From: Blautia sp. Marseille-P3087
Lineage (GTDB): Bacteria > Bacillota > Clostridia > Lachnospirales > Lachnospiraceae
Assembly (NCBI RefSeq): GCF_900120195.1
Contig: NZ_LT635539.1
Coordinates: forward strand, 2,840,441-2,904,440
Direction: 5' to 3'
Length of the DNA stretch: 64,000 nucleotides
Shown here piece by piece: positions 52,815 through 62,141 of the stretch. A program made the position numbers and the translations under genes. Below the pieces are notes generated by a model. That model saw nothing but the letters and a program-made list of their open reading frames with translations. It was not told the DNA's origin and did no database searches. The stretch's first letter is position 1. Every line of letters starts with the position of its first letter.

Positions 52815-55800
52815 AGATATACATAAAGTTCTTGTAATTGGATCCGGTCCGATTATCATCGGTCAGGCAGCAGAGTTTGACTACGCAGGTACACAGGCAT
52901 GCCGTTCTCTGAAAGAAGAAGGCATGGAGGTAGTTCTCCTGAACTCCAACCCTGCGACGATCATGACAGATAAGGATATTGCAGATAAAGTTTACATCGA
53001 GCCACTGACAGTAGAAGTTGTAGAGCAGCTCATCCTGAAAGAACAGCCGGACAGCGTACTTCCGACACTTGGTGGACAGGCAGGCCTGAACCTTGCTATG
53101 GAACTGGAAGAAAAAGGCTTCCTCAAAGAACACAACGTACGCCTGATCGGTACTACTGCAGAAACAATCAAGAAAGCAGAAGACCGTCAGGAATTTAAAG
53201 ATACCATGGAAAAGATCGGTGAGCCGGTTGCGGCATCCAAAGTCGTAACAACCGTAGAAGACGGCGTGGCATTCACCAGAACCATAGGATATCCGGTCGT
53301 TCTTCGTCCTGCTTACACACTTGGCGGAAGTGGCGGCGGTATCGCCAACAATGAATTCGAACTCAGAGAAATCCTTGAAAACGGTCTCCGTCTTTCACGA
53401 GTAGGAGAAGTTCTGGTAGAACGCTGCATCGCAGGATGGAAAGAAATCGAATACGAAGTTATGCGTGACAGCGCAGGCAACTGTATCACAGTCTGCAACA
53501 TGGAAAATATTGACCCGGTTGGTGTACATACCGGTGACTCCATCGTAGTTGCTCCGTCCCAGACACTGGGAGACAAAGAATACCAGATGCTTCGTACTTC
53601 TGCGCTGAATATTATCACAGAGCTTGGAATCACAGGCGGATGTAACGTACAGTACGCTCTTCATCCGGAGAGTTTTGAATACTGTGTTATCGAGGTAAAC
53701 CCGCGTGTAAGTCGTTCTTCCGCACTGGCAAGTAAAGCTACAGGTTATCCGATTGCTAAAGTTGCTGCAAAGATTGCTCTGGGCTATACACTGGATGAGA
53801 TTCCGAACGCTATTACAGGAAAAACATATGCAAGTTTCGAGCCGATGCTTGACTACTGTGTAGTTAAGATCCCGAGACTTCCGTTTGATAAATTTATTAC
53901 TGCAAAGAGAACTCTGACAACTCAGATGAAAGCAACCGGTGAAGTTATGAGTATCTGCCACAACTTCGAAGGTGCCCTCATGAAAGCCATCCGTTCTCTG
54001 GAACAGCATGTAGACAGTCTTATGTCCTATGACTTTACAGGTCTTGATGAGGATGAGTTGATCGAAGAACTGGCAGTTGTAGATGACCGTCGTATCTGGA
54101 AAATAGCAGAAGCAATCCGAAGAGATATCTCCAAAGAATACATCCACAGAATTACAAAGATCGACCGCTGGTTTATCGACAAGATTGCAATCCTTGTAGA
54201 GATGGAACAGGCGCTTAAGACTCAGCCGCTTACAGAAGAACTTCTTCTGGAAGCAAAACGTATGGAATTTCCGGATTACGTGATCGCAAACCTCTGCGGA
54301 AGAACAGAAGCCGATATCAAGGCACTCCGTCAGGTATACAAGATCACAGCCGCTTACAAGATGGTAGATACCTGTGCAGCAGAGTTTGCTGCCGCAACAC
54401 CATATTATTATTCTGTATATGGTGGACCGGATACAGAAAATGAAGCAGTAGCTGCTCATGATAAAAAGAAAGTCCTGGTTCTTGGTTCCGGTCCGATCCG
54501 TATCGGACAGGGTATCGAATTTGACTTCTGCTCTGTACATTGTACATGGGCATTCAAAAAAGAGGGCTACGAAACAATTATCGTAAACAACAACCCGGAA
54601 ACTGTCAGCACCGATTTTGATATTGCAGATAAACTGTATTTCGAACCACTGACACCGGAAGATGTAGAAAACATTGTAAATATTGAGAAACCAGACGGAG
54701 CAGTCGTACAGTTTGGTGGACAGACCGCAATCAAACTTACCGAAGCACTTATGAAAATGGGTGTAAAAATCCTCGGAACATCTGCAGAAGACGTAGATGC
54801 AGCCGAAGACCGTGAACTGTTCGATGAGATTCTGGAACAGTGCCAGATTCCGAGACCGAAGGGACATACTGTCTTTACTGCCGAAGAAGCAAAAAAAGCA
54901 GCCAATGAGCTTGGCTATCCGGTACTTGTACGTCCTTCCTACGTTCTTGGCGGACAGGGCATGCGTATTGCAGTCAGTGATGAAGATGTAGAAGAATACA
55001 TCGGAATCATCAATCAGATTGCGCAGGAACACCCGATCCTTGTAGATAAATATCTGATGGGTAAAGAAATCGAGGTCGATGCCGTATGTGATGGCGATGA
55101 CATCCTGATTCCTGGTATCATGGAGCATATCGAACGTGCAGGTATCCATTCCGGAGACAGTATCTCCGTATATCCGGCACAGACGATCAGCCAGAAAGCA
55201 AAAGACACGATTGCAGAGTACACACGCCGTCTGGCAAAAGCACTCCACGTAATCGGTATGATCAATATTCAGTTCATCGTATGCGGTGAAGAAGTATATG
55301 TTATCGAAGTAAACCCACGTTCCAGCCGTACCGTACCGTACATCAGTAAGGTAACTGGAATTCCAATCGTGCCGCTGGCAACAAAGGTCATTCTCGGATA
55401 CAAACTGAAAGACATGGGATATGAGCCGGGACTTCAGCCGGAAGCAAAACATATCGCGATCAAAATGCCAGTATTTTCCTTCGAGAAGATCCGTGGTGCA
55501 GACATCAGCCTCGGACCTGAAATGAAGTCTACAGGTGAGTGCCTTGGTATCGCAGAGAACTTTAATGAAGCTCTGTACAAAGCCTTCATCGGTGCCGGAA
55601 TCAAACTTCCGAAGTACAAAAATATGATCATCACTGTCAAAGATGAGGATCAGCAGGAAGTTGTTCCGATCGCAAGACGTTTTGAAGCGCTCGGATATCG
55701 TATCTACGCAACAAGAGGAACGGCAAGAGTTCTCAAAGAAAATGGAATCAAGGCGATTCGTACCAATAAACTGGAACAGCCGGCACCAAACCTTATGGAC

Positions 55801-56016
55801 CTCATCCTCGGACATAAGATAGACGTTGTTATTGATACACCGCCGCAGGGTGTGGAACATCAGAAAGATGGTTTCGTGATCCGCCGAAATGCAATTGAGA
55901 CAGGTGTCAATGTTCTTACCAGTCTGGATACAGCAGAAGCACTTGTAACCAGCCTTGAGAACACAGACCTTCACAACCTGACACTGATCGATATTGCAAC
56001 GATCGCAGACAGATAA
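52801..56016 (+). CDS. carB: Carbamoyl-phosphate synthase large subunit
   Basis: A 1071-residue enzyme of normal length, made of two homologous ATP-grasp halves. The first (carboxyphosphate) half begins VLVIGSGPIIIGQAAEFDYAG and the second (carbamate) half, near residue 557, begins VLVLGSGPIRIGQGIEFDFCS; each has PVVLRPAYTLGG- or PVLVRPSYVLGG-type ATP loops and EVNPR metal motifs. The C-terminal MGS-like regulatory domain (about 935-1071) contains RIYATRGTARVLKENGI, the site where UMP, IMP or ornithine can bind. GGGAGGAACAG precedes ATG 52801. A clear terminator follows. Confidence 0.98.
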   Translation: MPRNKDIHKVLVIGSGPIIIGQAAEFDYAGTQACRSLKEEGMEVVLLNSNPATIMTDKDIADKVYIEPLTVEVVEQLILKEQPDSVLPTLGGQAGLNLAMELEEKGFLKEHNVRLIGTTAETIKKAEDRQEFKDTMEKIGEPVAASKVVTTVEDGVAFTRTIGYPVVLRPAYTLGGSGGGIANNEFELREILENGLRLSRVGEVLVERCIAGWKEIEYEVMRDSAGNCITVCNMENIDPVGVHTGDSIVVAPSQTLGDKEYQMLRTSALNIITELGITGGCNVQYALHPESFEYCVIEVNPRVSRSSALASKATGYPIAKVAAKIALGYTLDEIPNAITGKTYASFEPMLDYCVVKIPRLPFDKFITAKRTLTTQMKATGEVMSICHNFEGALMKAIRSLEQHVDSLMSYDFTGLDEDELIEELAVVDDRRIWKIAEAIRRDISKEYIHRITKIDRWFIDKIAILVEMEQALKTQPLTEELLLEAKRMEFPDYVIANLCGRTEADIKALRQVYKITAAYKMVDTCAAEFAAATPYYYSVYGGPDTENEAVAAHDKKKVLVLGSGPIRIGQGIEFDFCSVHCTWAFKKEGYETIIVNNNPETVSTDFDIADKLYFEPLTPEDVENIVNIEKPDGAVVQFGGQTAIKLTEALMKMGVKILGTSAEDVDAAEDRELFDEILEQCQIPRPKGHTVFTAEEAKKAANELGYPVLVRPSYVLGGQGMRIAVSDEDVEEYIGIINQIAQEHPILVDKYLMGKEIEVDAVCDGDDILIPGIMEHIERAGIHSGDSISVYPAQTISQKAKDTIAEYTRRLAKALHVIGMINIQFIVCGEEVYVIEVNPRSSRTVPYISKVTGIPIVPLATKVILGYKLKDMGYEPGLQPEAKHIAIKMPVFSFEKIRGADISLGPEMKSTGECLGIAENFNEALYKAFIGAGIKLPKYKNMIITVKDEDQQEVVPIARRFEALGYRIYATRGTARVLKENGIKAIRTNKLEQPAPNLMDLILGHKIDVVIDTPPQGVEHQKDGFVIRRNAIETGVNVLTSLDTAEALVTSLENTDLHNLTLIDIATIADR

Positions 56017-56036
56017 AAAATAAAAAGAATTTTATG

Positions 56037-56068
56037 ACCGGAGAGACGAACATGTTTCTCCGGTTTTT
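56037..56068 (+). terminator. Rho-independent terminator after carB
   Basis: ACCGGAGA/TCTCCGGT stem, extended by four weaker pairs to an AACA loop, followed by TTTTT. Confidence 0.9.
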
Positions 56069-56144
56069 ACTTTAGAAGAAATTACAGATATTACAGCAAA
56101 TAGCTAAACAAAAGTTAAACTTTATATGAAAACCTGCGGAGAGG

Positions 56145-56173
56145 TTTACGAAGCATGTAAACTGTAATATACT
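56145..56173 (+). promoter_or_regulatory. Probable promoter of uppP
   Basis: TTTACG (56145-56150) and TATACT (56168-56173) with a 17-bp spacer, in the region between the carB terminator and uppP. Confidence 0.55.
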
Positions 56174-56256
56174 GATAATGTATGAATTGTAGAAGTGCAG
56201 TGCACGGACAGTTCTAAGATATCATAAAGAAAATAAGAAAGAGAAAGGAAAGAAAA

Positions 56257-57156
56257 ATGAGTGTTCTGGAATTTATAAAAGTTGTGATACTCGGAATCGT
56301 CGAGGGTATTACGGAATGGCTTCCAATCAGCAGTACCGGACATATGATTCTTGTTGATGAATTTATCAAGATGGAAATGACACCGCAGTTTAAGGAATTT
56401 TTCCTTGTTGTGATTCAGCTTGGTGCGATTCTTGCAGTTGTTGTTTTATACTGGAGTAAATTGTGGCCATTTTATATAAGAGAGATTTCCACGAAAAAAC
56501 GTAAAGAACTTAATCGCATGAATCCGGTATCTCGTGTGGCGATGACGTTTGTCGAAAAATTCTGTGACAAAACCAAATGGATCCTGTGGTTCAAGATTCT
56601 TGTGGCATGCATTCCGACAATCGTGATCGCACTTCCGTTTAATGATATTATCGAAGAAAAATTCAACAATTATATAGTGGTTGCAATTGCCCTGATCGTA
56701 TATGGTGTAATCTTCATTCTGGTAGAGAACTACAATAAAAGAAGAAAACCGGTATGTACTTCCCTTGAAGATTTAAGTTTTGGTACCGCATTCAAGATCG
56801 GTATCTTTCAGGTACTTTCTGTTATTCCGGGAACTTCACGTTCAGGCTCCACGATCATCGGAGGAATCCTTGTGGGAACTTCAAGAACTGTAGCAGCAGA
56901 GTTTACCTTTTTCCTGGCGATTCCGGTAATGTTTGGTGCGAGCCTTTTGAAACTTGTAAAATTTGGTTTCGCTTTCACACCGGCAGAGATTTTGACACTG
57001 GTGACAGGCGTTGTTGTTGCATTTTTTGTATCCATTATCGCAATCAAATTCCTGATGGGTTACATTAAGAAACATGACTTTAAAGCATTTGGCTGGTATC
57101 GAATTGTCCTTGGTATCCTTGTGCTGGGTTATTTTGCGGTTGCTGTTCACAGGTAA
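56257..57156 (+). CDS. uppP: Undecaprenyl-diphosphatase UppP (BacA)
   Basis: Membrane phosphatase that regenerates undecaprenyl phosphate after polymer transfer, which also supports the polysaccharide and ArnC-like pathways here; over-supply gives bacitracin resistance. The 299-residue protein has about eight helices and the two family signatures: [20 protein letters not shown] at residues 12-31, with the catalytic Glu and Ser, and [15 protein letters not shown] near residue 190 with the active-site Arg. GAAAGGAAAG precedes ATG 56257. The last codons contain the dispersed GGTTGCTGTTCACAGGTA motif. Confidence 0.97.
   Translation: MSVLEFIKVVILGIVEGITEWLPISSTGHMILVDEFIKMEMTPQFKEFFLVVIQLGAILAVVVLYWSKLWPFYIREISTKKRKELNRMNPVSRVAMTFVEKFCDKTKWILWFKILVACIPTIVIALPFNDIIEEKFNNYIVVAIALIVYGVIFILVENYNKRRKPVCTSLEDLSFGTAFKIGIFQVLSVIPGTSRSGSTIIGGILVGTSRTVAAEFTFFLAIPVMFGASLLKLVKFGFAFTPAEILTLVTGVVVAFFVSIIAIKFLMGYIKKHDFKAFGWYRIVLGILVLGYFAVAVHR
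57138..57155. repeat. Copy of the GGTTRCTGTTCACAGGTA motif at the uppP end
   Basis: This sequence differs by one base from 5342-5359 and forms the last coding bases and stop of uppP. Confidence 0.42.
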
Positions 57157-57227
57157 TATTCCGCGAGGTGTCTTGTCATGAATATGACAAAATCCCGAGA
57201 CATACTTCCTCTGATAAAGCTGAAAAT

Positions 57228-57256
57228 TTGACTTTTTGCGGATTACGTGGGATAAT
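57228..57256 (+). promoter_or_regulatory. Promoter of the acidic-tail lipoprotein
   Basis: TTGACT (57228-57233) and GATAAT (57251-57256) with a 17-bp spacer, 66 bp before the start codon. Confidence 0.62.
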
Positions 57257-57321
57257 GTCTGTGATTTTATAAACAAGAAAATGTATCAACGGTCTAGCAT
57301 AGACCGGAAAGGATGGAAATA

Positions 57322-58185
57322 ATGAAAGCAAAACATATCATCGCCGTTCTTGGAATGACAATGATCCTTGCTCTTGCAGGATGCGGCTCAAAGGGATCTG
57401 TCGTTGAGGTAACTCCGACACCGGCAGCAACTCCGACACCTACAGAAGTTCCGGTAACAGTCACACCGGTACCGACCTCTACACCGGCACCGAAGGTAAT
57501 TGGTGTAAAAACATCTCAGGCAAAATATATCTACCTGACCAACAGTCTTCAGAACGATATCAGAGAAATCTATCTGATGACATCCGGCGGAGAAGACTGG
57601 GGCAAAAACCTGATTCCGTCAGAATCTTCTGTAAAGGCGGCAGAACAGGTGCAGATGTATTACACAGCAGATTCTTCTTCCGCATCAGACAGCAGTGAAG
57701 AAAGCACAGATTCAACAACAGATACTTCCGGTGCATCTGCTCTGTATGATATGAAGATTGTGACTGCATCCGGTGATGCATACCAGATCTACAGTGTAAA
57801 CCTTGGCGATATGGAAAAAGCTTCTCTTGCTTACGACGAAGAGAGTTCCGTTGCATATCTTCGTTATATGAGTCTTTCTGAAAAGAAAGAAAAAGATACA
57901 AAGGAAAATTCACAGCAGACATCTTCCTCTGACGATAGTTCTGAGGATACAAGTTATGATGACAGCAGCTATGATGACAGTTATGACGACAGCAGCTATG
58001 ACAGTTCTGATGACAGTTCTGATGACGGAAGCTACGATGACGGCAGCTATGACGACAGTAATTACGATGATGGCAGTTATGACGATTCCTCCTATGATGA
58101 TGGAAGCTCTGACGGTTCTTCCTACGATGATTATGTAGACGAAGGTTATGACACCGATGAAGAGGGCGGCGACTGGAATTATTAA
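57322..58185 (+). CDS. Lipoprotein with long Asp/Ser/Tyr repeat tail
   Basis: A 287-residue predicted lipoprotein with lipobox LALAGC (Cys near residue 20), a Thr-Pro-rich linker (TPTPAATPTPTEVP), a central domain of about 125 residues (beginning KVIGVKTSQAKYIYLTNSLQND) and a tail of about 80 residues built of YDDSSYDD-like repeats. The domain order resembles the lipoprotein at 948-1352, which lacks the central domain. The central domain recalls small domains that sense or bind at the envelope, but I cannot name it. The tail is very acidic and may bind cations or reach through the wall. ATG 57322 was preferred because AAAGGA fits its spacing. Confidence 0.82.
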   Translation: MKAKHIIAVLGMTMILALAGCGSKGSVVEVTPTPAATPTPTEVPVTVTPVPTSTPAPKVIGVKTSQAKYIYLTNSLQNDIREIYLMTSGGEDWGKNLIPSESSVKAAEQVQMYYTADSSSASDSSEESTDSTTDTSGASALYDMKIVTASGDAYQIYSVNLGDMEKASLAYDEESSVAYLRYMSLSEKKEKDTKENSQQTSSSDDSSEDTSYDDSSYDDSYDDSSYDSSDDSSDDGSYDDGSYDDSNYDDGSYDDSSYDDGSSDGSSYDDYVDEGYDTDEEGGDWNY

Positions 58186-58244
58186 TCTATAAAAATTTCT
58201 TTAAGATTTATTGGTAAGTTCTATTGCAAAATAAGTCGGATAAA

Positions 58245-58273
58245 TTGACGGAAATTTTCTGTACCGTTAAAAT
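58245..58273 (+). promoter_or_regulatory. Promoter of modABC
   Basis: TTGACG (58245-58250) and TAAAAT (58268-58273) with a 17-bp spacer. The leader (about 50 nt) is too short to hold a molybdenum-cofactor riboswitch. Confidence 0.65.
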
Positions 58274-58331
58274 ATTATCAACGCAGTGATGAAATTACTG
58301 GAAAGAGTACAGAAAAGGAGGGAGATTTATC

Positions 58332-59234
58332 ATGAAGAAAAAAATTATGACGATCATGCTGGCTGGTGCTATGGCAGCAGGTATGAGTGCAGGCAGTGTA
58401 CAGGCAGCAGCCGCAGAGGATGCAAGTGGTGATCTTTATGTATTTATTGCAGCAAGCTTAAGCAATGCAATGGAAGATATCCAGAAGGATTTCAATAAGG
58501 AATATCCGGATGTAAATATTCTCTTCAATGCAGACAGTTCAGGAACACTTCAGACACAGATTGAAGAAGGCTCAAGATGTGACGTCTTCTTTTCCGCAGC
58601 TACCAAGCAGATGGATGCGCTTGTAGACGAAGAACTTGCAGACAAAGATTCAGTTGTAGATCTTCTTGAAAACAAAGTCGTTCTGATCAAACCAAAGGAT
58701 GGCGAGACAAAGGTTACCGGATTCGAAAACATCACAGATGCAGAGAATATCGCTCTTGCAGGAGAGGATGTTCCGGTTGGGCAGTACTCCCGTGAAATCT
58801 TTAAGAATCTTGGTATTGAAGATGATATCAACAAGATGGAGATCAATGAAGGAAAGAACGTTACGGAAGTACTTGCATCTGTAAGTGAGGGAAGCAACGA
58901 GATCGGTGTTGTTTATGCAACAGATGCAGCTTCCGTTGCCGACAAAGTAGATATTATCGCAGAAGCGCCGGCTGGTTCTCTGGAAACACCGGTTCTCTAT
59001 CCGGCAGGGCTTATCGTTGATTCTGAAGCATCTGATTCCGAATCTGCAGCAGCAAAAGCTTTCTTAGAATATCTTCAGACAGATGGTGCAATGAAAGTAT
59101 TCGAAGAATATGGATTTGCACAGTACAAAGCAGAGGATGAGAAAGAAGCTGCAGAAGAAACTGATGCAGATACTGCAGAGGAAACTGATGCAGATACTGC
59201 AGAGGAAACTGAAGCAACAGAAGAAACAAAATAA
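58332..59234 (+). CDS. modA: Molybdate ABC transporter substrate-binding protein ModA
   Basis: A 300-residue extracellular solute-binding protein for molybdate or tungstate. ModA motifs are clear: FIAASLSNAMEDIQKDF, FNADSSGTLQTQIEEG, CDVFFSAATKQMD, LAGEDVPVGQYSREIF and VVYATDA. The signal peptide ends in an AxA-type site (VQAAAAE) and no lipobox Cys is present, although Gram-positive ModA proteins are usually lipoproteins, so its retention at the membrane is unclear. The C-terminus carries an acidic tail with a repeated TAEETDAD unit. AAAAGGAGGGAG precedes ATG 58332. A hairpin separates it from modB. Confidence 0.94.
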   Translation: MKKKIMTIMLAGAMAAGMSAGSVQAAAAEDASGDLYVFIAASLSNAMEDIQKDFNKEYPDVNILFNADSSGTLQTQIEEGSRCDVFFSAATKQMDALVDEELADKDSVVDLLENKVVLIKPKDGETKVTGFENITDAENIALAGEDVPVGQYSREIFKNLGIEDDINKMEINEGKNVTEVLASVSEGSNEIGVVYATDAASVADKVDIIAEAPAGSLETPVLYPAGLIVDSEASDSESAAAKAFLEYLQTDGAMKVFEEYGFAQYKAEDEKEAAEETDADTAEETDADTAEETEATEETK

Positions 59235-59248
59235 TCAAAATTACATAC

Positions 59249-59281
59249 AAAAGGGGCGACAGATATGTCAGCCCCTTTTGG
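59249..59281 (+). terminator. Intercistronic hairpin between modA and modB
   Basis: CAAAAGGGGC/GCCCCTTTTG plus GAC/GTC with one bulged A. The T-run is part of the stem. Probably a leaky terminator or 3'-protecting hairpin giving more ModA than ModB/ModC. Confidence 0.7.
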
Positions 59282-59304
59282 TGCATACAGGGGAATTAGA
59301 AAGA

Positions 59305-60000
59305 ATGATGGAATTTATACAGGAAATTAACTGGAGTCCACTGTGGATCTCCTTAAAAACCGGTTTTGTGGCGACGGTTATTGCCTTTTTTCTGGGGATT
59401 TTCTGTGCAAGAAAAATCATGAAACTGAAAGCGGTATCAAGAGCAATTCTGGATGGTATTTTTACGATGCCACTTGTCCTTCCACCAACAGTGGCAGGAT
59501 TTTTTCTTCTGCTGATCTTCAGTCTGCGCAGACCGTTCGGTAAGTTGCTACTGGAAAGCTTTGATTTCAAGGTCATTCAGACATGGAAAGGCTGCGTGAT
59601 CGCAGCAGCAGTCATTGCTTTTCCACTGATGTACCGCAACGCACGTGCCGCATTTGAGCAGGTGGATGTAAACCTCATTTATGCAGGTCAGACTCTTGGT
59701 ATGAGTGACCGCAGAATTTTCTGGAAGGTTATCGTTCCGGCAGCAGCACCTGGCATTGCATCCGGTACCGTTCTTGCCTTTGCGAGAGCAATCGGTGAAT
59801 ATGGTGCAACTTCTATGCTGGCGGGGAATATCCTCGGTAAGACACGTACCGTATCCGTTGCGATTGCGGCGGAAACAGCAGCAGGAAATTATGATGTGGC
59901 AGGTTTCTGGGTTGTGGTGATTGTTCTGATATCGTTTGTGATCGTGGCACTGATAAATATTGTCTCAGGCAGAGGCATGAAGAGCAGAAGGTGGATCTGA
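59305..60000 (+). CDS. modB: Molybdate ABC transporter permease ModB
   Basis: A 231-residue permease with about five helices. It has the MetI-like fold and the cytoplasmic coupling motif near residue 150 (GRIFWKVIVPAAAPGIASGTVLAFARAIGEYGATSML), the EAA loop that contacts the ATPase. LVLPPTVAGFFLLLIF is typical of ModB. The start is ATG 59305 or 59308; GGGGAA is upstream. The stop overlaps the ModC start by one base. Together with ModA and ModC it imports molybdate for molybdenum enzymes, none of which is encoded in this window. Confidence 0.95.
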   Translation: MMEFIQEINWSPLWISLKTGFVATVIAFFLGIFCARKIMKLKAVSRAILDGIFTMPLVLPPTVAGFFLLLIFSLRRPFGKLLLESFDFKVIQTWKGCVIAAAVIAFPLMYRNARAAFEQVDVNLIYAGQTLGMSDRRIFWKVIVPAAAPGIASGTVLAFARAIGEYGATSMLAGNILGKTRTVSVAIAAETAAGNYDVAGFWVVVIVLISFVIVALINIVSGRGMKSRRWI

Positions 60001-61049
60001 TGGCAATACAGGTAAATATAGAAAAAAATTTTAAAGGATTTTCTCTTAAGACAGCGTTTGAGAGCACTACTTCGTCAACCGGAATCCTCGGAGCTTCCGG
60101 AAGCGGAAAAAGTATGACGCTCCGCTGTATCGCCGGGATCGAAACTCCGGATAAGGGAAAAATTGTAATCAATGGAAGAACGGTGTTTGACTCTGAGAAG
60201 AAAATAAATCTGAAACCACAGGAGCGGCGGATCGGTTATCTATTTCAGAATTATGCATTGTTTCCGACAATGACGGTCAAAGACAATATTCTCTGCGGCT
60301 ATCGTGGAGAAAAATCACAAAAAGAAGAAAAGGTACGTGACTATCTGAAGAGATATCAGCTTGATGGGCTGGATAACCGTTATCCGGCACAGCTTTCCGG
60401 AGGGCAGCAGCAGCGAGTAGCACTTGCCCGAATGATGATCGGAGAACCGGAAATGATCCTTTTGGATGAGCCATTTTCGGCATTGGATGGATATCTGAAG
60501 GATGTTTTACAGAAAGATATGCAGGAATTTCTGCAACAGTATCAGGGAGATATGCTGATGGTGACGCACAGCAGAGATGAGGCATTTCGTTTTTGTAATG
60601 AATTGATGCTTTTAAGAGAAGGAAAGACATTGATTTTCGGAAATACAAGAGATTTATTTGAACAGCCACAGCTTCTGGAAGCCTCCAGACTGACCGGCTG
60701 CAAAAACAGTTCAAGGATTGAGAGAATGGGAGATCATGAAGTGTTTGCACTTGACTGGGGTGTATCACTCCATACTGCACAGAAGGTGAAAGCAGATATG
60801 ACGCATGTTGCTATCCGCGGACACTGGATCCAACCGGTGCAGGAAGCAGGTAAAAACTGTATTGTCTTTGAGGCAGCGGAATATGTGGAAACAACATTTG
60901 AACATCAGTATCTGGTCAGAAATCCGGGAATGGAAGAAGGAGCAGCCCTCTGGTGGATGCGCCCGAAAGAAAACTTCCGGGATCCACATGAAAAAAATCT
61001 GCCGCCATATCTGTATCTGCCGCCGGAGCATCTGATGTTACTGAAGTGA
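60000..61049 (+). CDS. modC: Molybdate ABC transporter ATPase ModC
   Basis: A 349-residue ATPase with Walker A GASGSGKSMT near residue 35, Q-loop YLFQNYALFPTMTV, signature LSGGQQQRVALARM, Walker B MILLDEPFSALD and the switch His in MVTHSRDE. The region after residue 230 is less conserved than in typical ModC and may hold a TOBE-like domain (VAIRGHWIQPVQEAGKNCIVFEA). ATG 60000 overlaps the modB stop. Its 3' end overlaps by 12 bp the convergent regulator gene. Confidence 0.94.
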   Translation: MAIQVNIEKNFKGFSLKTAFESTTSSTGILGASGSGKSMTLRCIAGIETPDKGKIVINGRTVFDSEKKINLKPQERRIGYLFQNYALFPTMTVKDNILCGYRGEKSQKEEKVRDYLKRYQLDGLDNRYPAQLSGGQQQRVALARMMIGEPEMILLDEPFSALDGYLKDVLQKDMQEFLQQYQGDMLMVTHSRDEAFRFCNELMLLREGKTLIFGNTRDLFEQPQLLEASRLTGCKNSSRIERMGDHEVFALDWGVSLHTAQKVKADMTHVAIRGHWIQPVQEAGKNCIVFEAAEYVETTFEHQYLVRNPGMEEGAALWWMRPKENFRDPHEKNLPPYLYLPPEHLMLLK

Positions 61050-62120
61050 TTTTGATTTCAGATAACCGGCAACAAGCATAGCCAGTTTGAAGGTCATTGC
61101 ATCTTCGAAAGTACGGAGGTCGAGACCGAATTTTTTCTGAATCTTTTCGAAGCGGTAGACAAGCGTGTTGCGATGTACGTAGAGCTGTCTGGATGTTTCG
61201 GAGAGATTCAGGTTATTTTCAAAGAAAGTGCGGATGATCGCCAGCGTCTCACCGTCGATGGAATCAAGCGACTCATCACCGAAGATTTCTTCGATGAACA
61301 TCTCACAGATGGAGACAGGGAGCTGGTAGATCAGACGCCCGATACCAAGGGTACGATATCCGAATACAGCACGTTCAGCATAAAAGATCTTACCGATTTC
61401 GAGTGCTGTGCGTGCTTCTTTATATGCACTGGAAAGTTCACGGAGATCGTCGGCGGTATTGCTGTAGGCAACCCATGCCTGTGTCATGGCCTCTGCGCCG
61501 AGCATATCAACCAGCATATGAGCGGTATCTTCGAGATTTTCATAAGTTTCCGTAGAAGAAAGTTCACGAACAATGATGATGCCACTGTCATCGATCGCAG
61601 TGATAAAATCGTGCGTGCGTGCAGAAAAGATATTTTTAATCGTTGCCAGGGCATGTTCATCCTGCGACTGTCTGGTTGTAACGAGGAAGACTGCCCTGCG
61701 TGCAGTGGTGGAAATGTGCAGTTTGCGCGCACGGTTAAAAGCCTCTACTTCTGTATAGTTTCCCAGAAGCAGTTTCTGCATAAAAGAGTTTTTGTCATTT
61801 TTTTCGGAAAAACCTTCCAGGATGCTTTGAATCTGGCAGACAGCCAGTTCACCAATCGTTGAGACAGAAGCATCGCTTCCCCATACGACGAGAAGATAGG
61901 GAACATCGCTCTTTTCGGTAATTTTGTACAGGCAGCAGGTTGTATTGGCCAGACAGAGTGCGGTGCTCTGGCGGAAGTCATCAAGTTTTGCTGCGGATGG
62001 AAGTCTTTTTTCGCAGGTCGTAACGAAAACGGAATTGTCCTCCAGAAGCAGGCAGAAGTCGAGATGGCTGATGCGTTTCCAGTTATCCATATATTTTTGA
62101 AGTGTACGTTGTACAGACAT
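61038..62120 (-). CDS. PucR/CdaR-type transcriptional regulator
   Basis: A 360-residue regulator. The C-terminus has the PucR-family helix-turn-helix: FFENNLNLSETSRQLYVHRNTLVYRFEKIQKKFGLDL, about residues 298-334. The N-terminal and central parts look like sensory (GGDEF-like or diacid-sensing) regions, but no ligand site is recognisable. The family includes activators of sugar-diacid and purine use. It lies just downstream of the sugar-ABC ATPase on the same strand, across a terminator, and could regulate it. It is not the c-di-AMP CdaR despite the shared name. Start 62120 has AAAGGA 13 bases upstream, a rather long spacing. Confidence 0.85.
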   Translation of the reverse strand: MSVQRTLQKYMDNWKRISHLDFCLLLEDNSVFVTTCEKRLPSAAKLDDFRQSTALCLANTTCCLYKITEKSDVPYLLVVWGSDASVSTIGELAVCQIQSILEGFSEKNDKNSFMQKLLLGNYTEVEAFNRARKLHISTTARRAVFLVTTRQSQDEHALATIKNIFSARTHDFITAIDDSGIIIVRELSSTETYENLEDTAHMLVDMLGAEAMTQAWVAYSNTADDLRELSSAYKEARTALEIGKIFYAERAVFGYRTLGIGRLIYQLPVSICEMFIEEIFGDESLDSIDGETLAIIRTFFENNLNLSETSRQLYVHRNTLVYRFEKIQKKFGLDLRTFEDAMTFKLAMLVAGYLKSKSLQ

Positions 62121-62141
62121 GAAATCAAATCATCCTTTCTG

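Noticed and set aside
53395-55974. A very long open frame on the reverse strand opposite carB
   Set aside because: It is a shadow of the carB codon pattern: Cys/Phe/Ile-rich nonsense sequence, no ribosome binding site, and carB itself is fully conserved in the forward frame.
57173-57190. TTGTCAT/ATGACAA hairpin after uppP as a terminator
   Set aside because: The stem is only 7 bp and no T-run follows; termination here is not supported.
58274-58331. Molybdenum-cofactor riboswitch before modA
   Set aside because: The leader is too short and shows no matching stems.
61038-62120. Calling the reverse regulator a c-di-AMP CdaR
   Set aside because: It has a PucR-type helix-turn-helix and no YbbR repeats; only the family name is shared with the gene at 12165.
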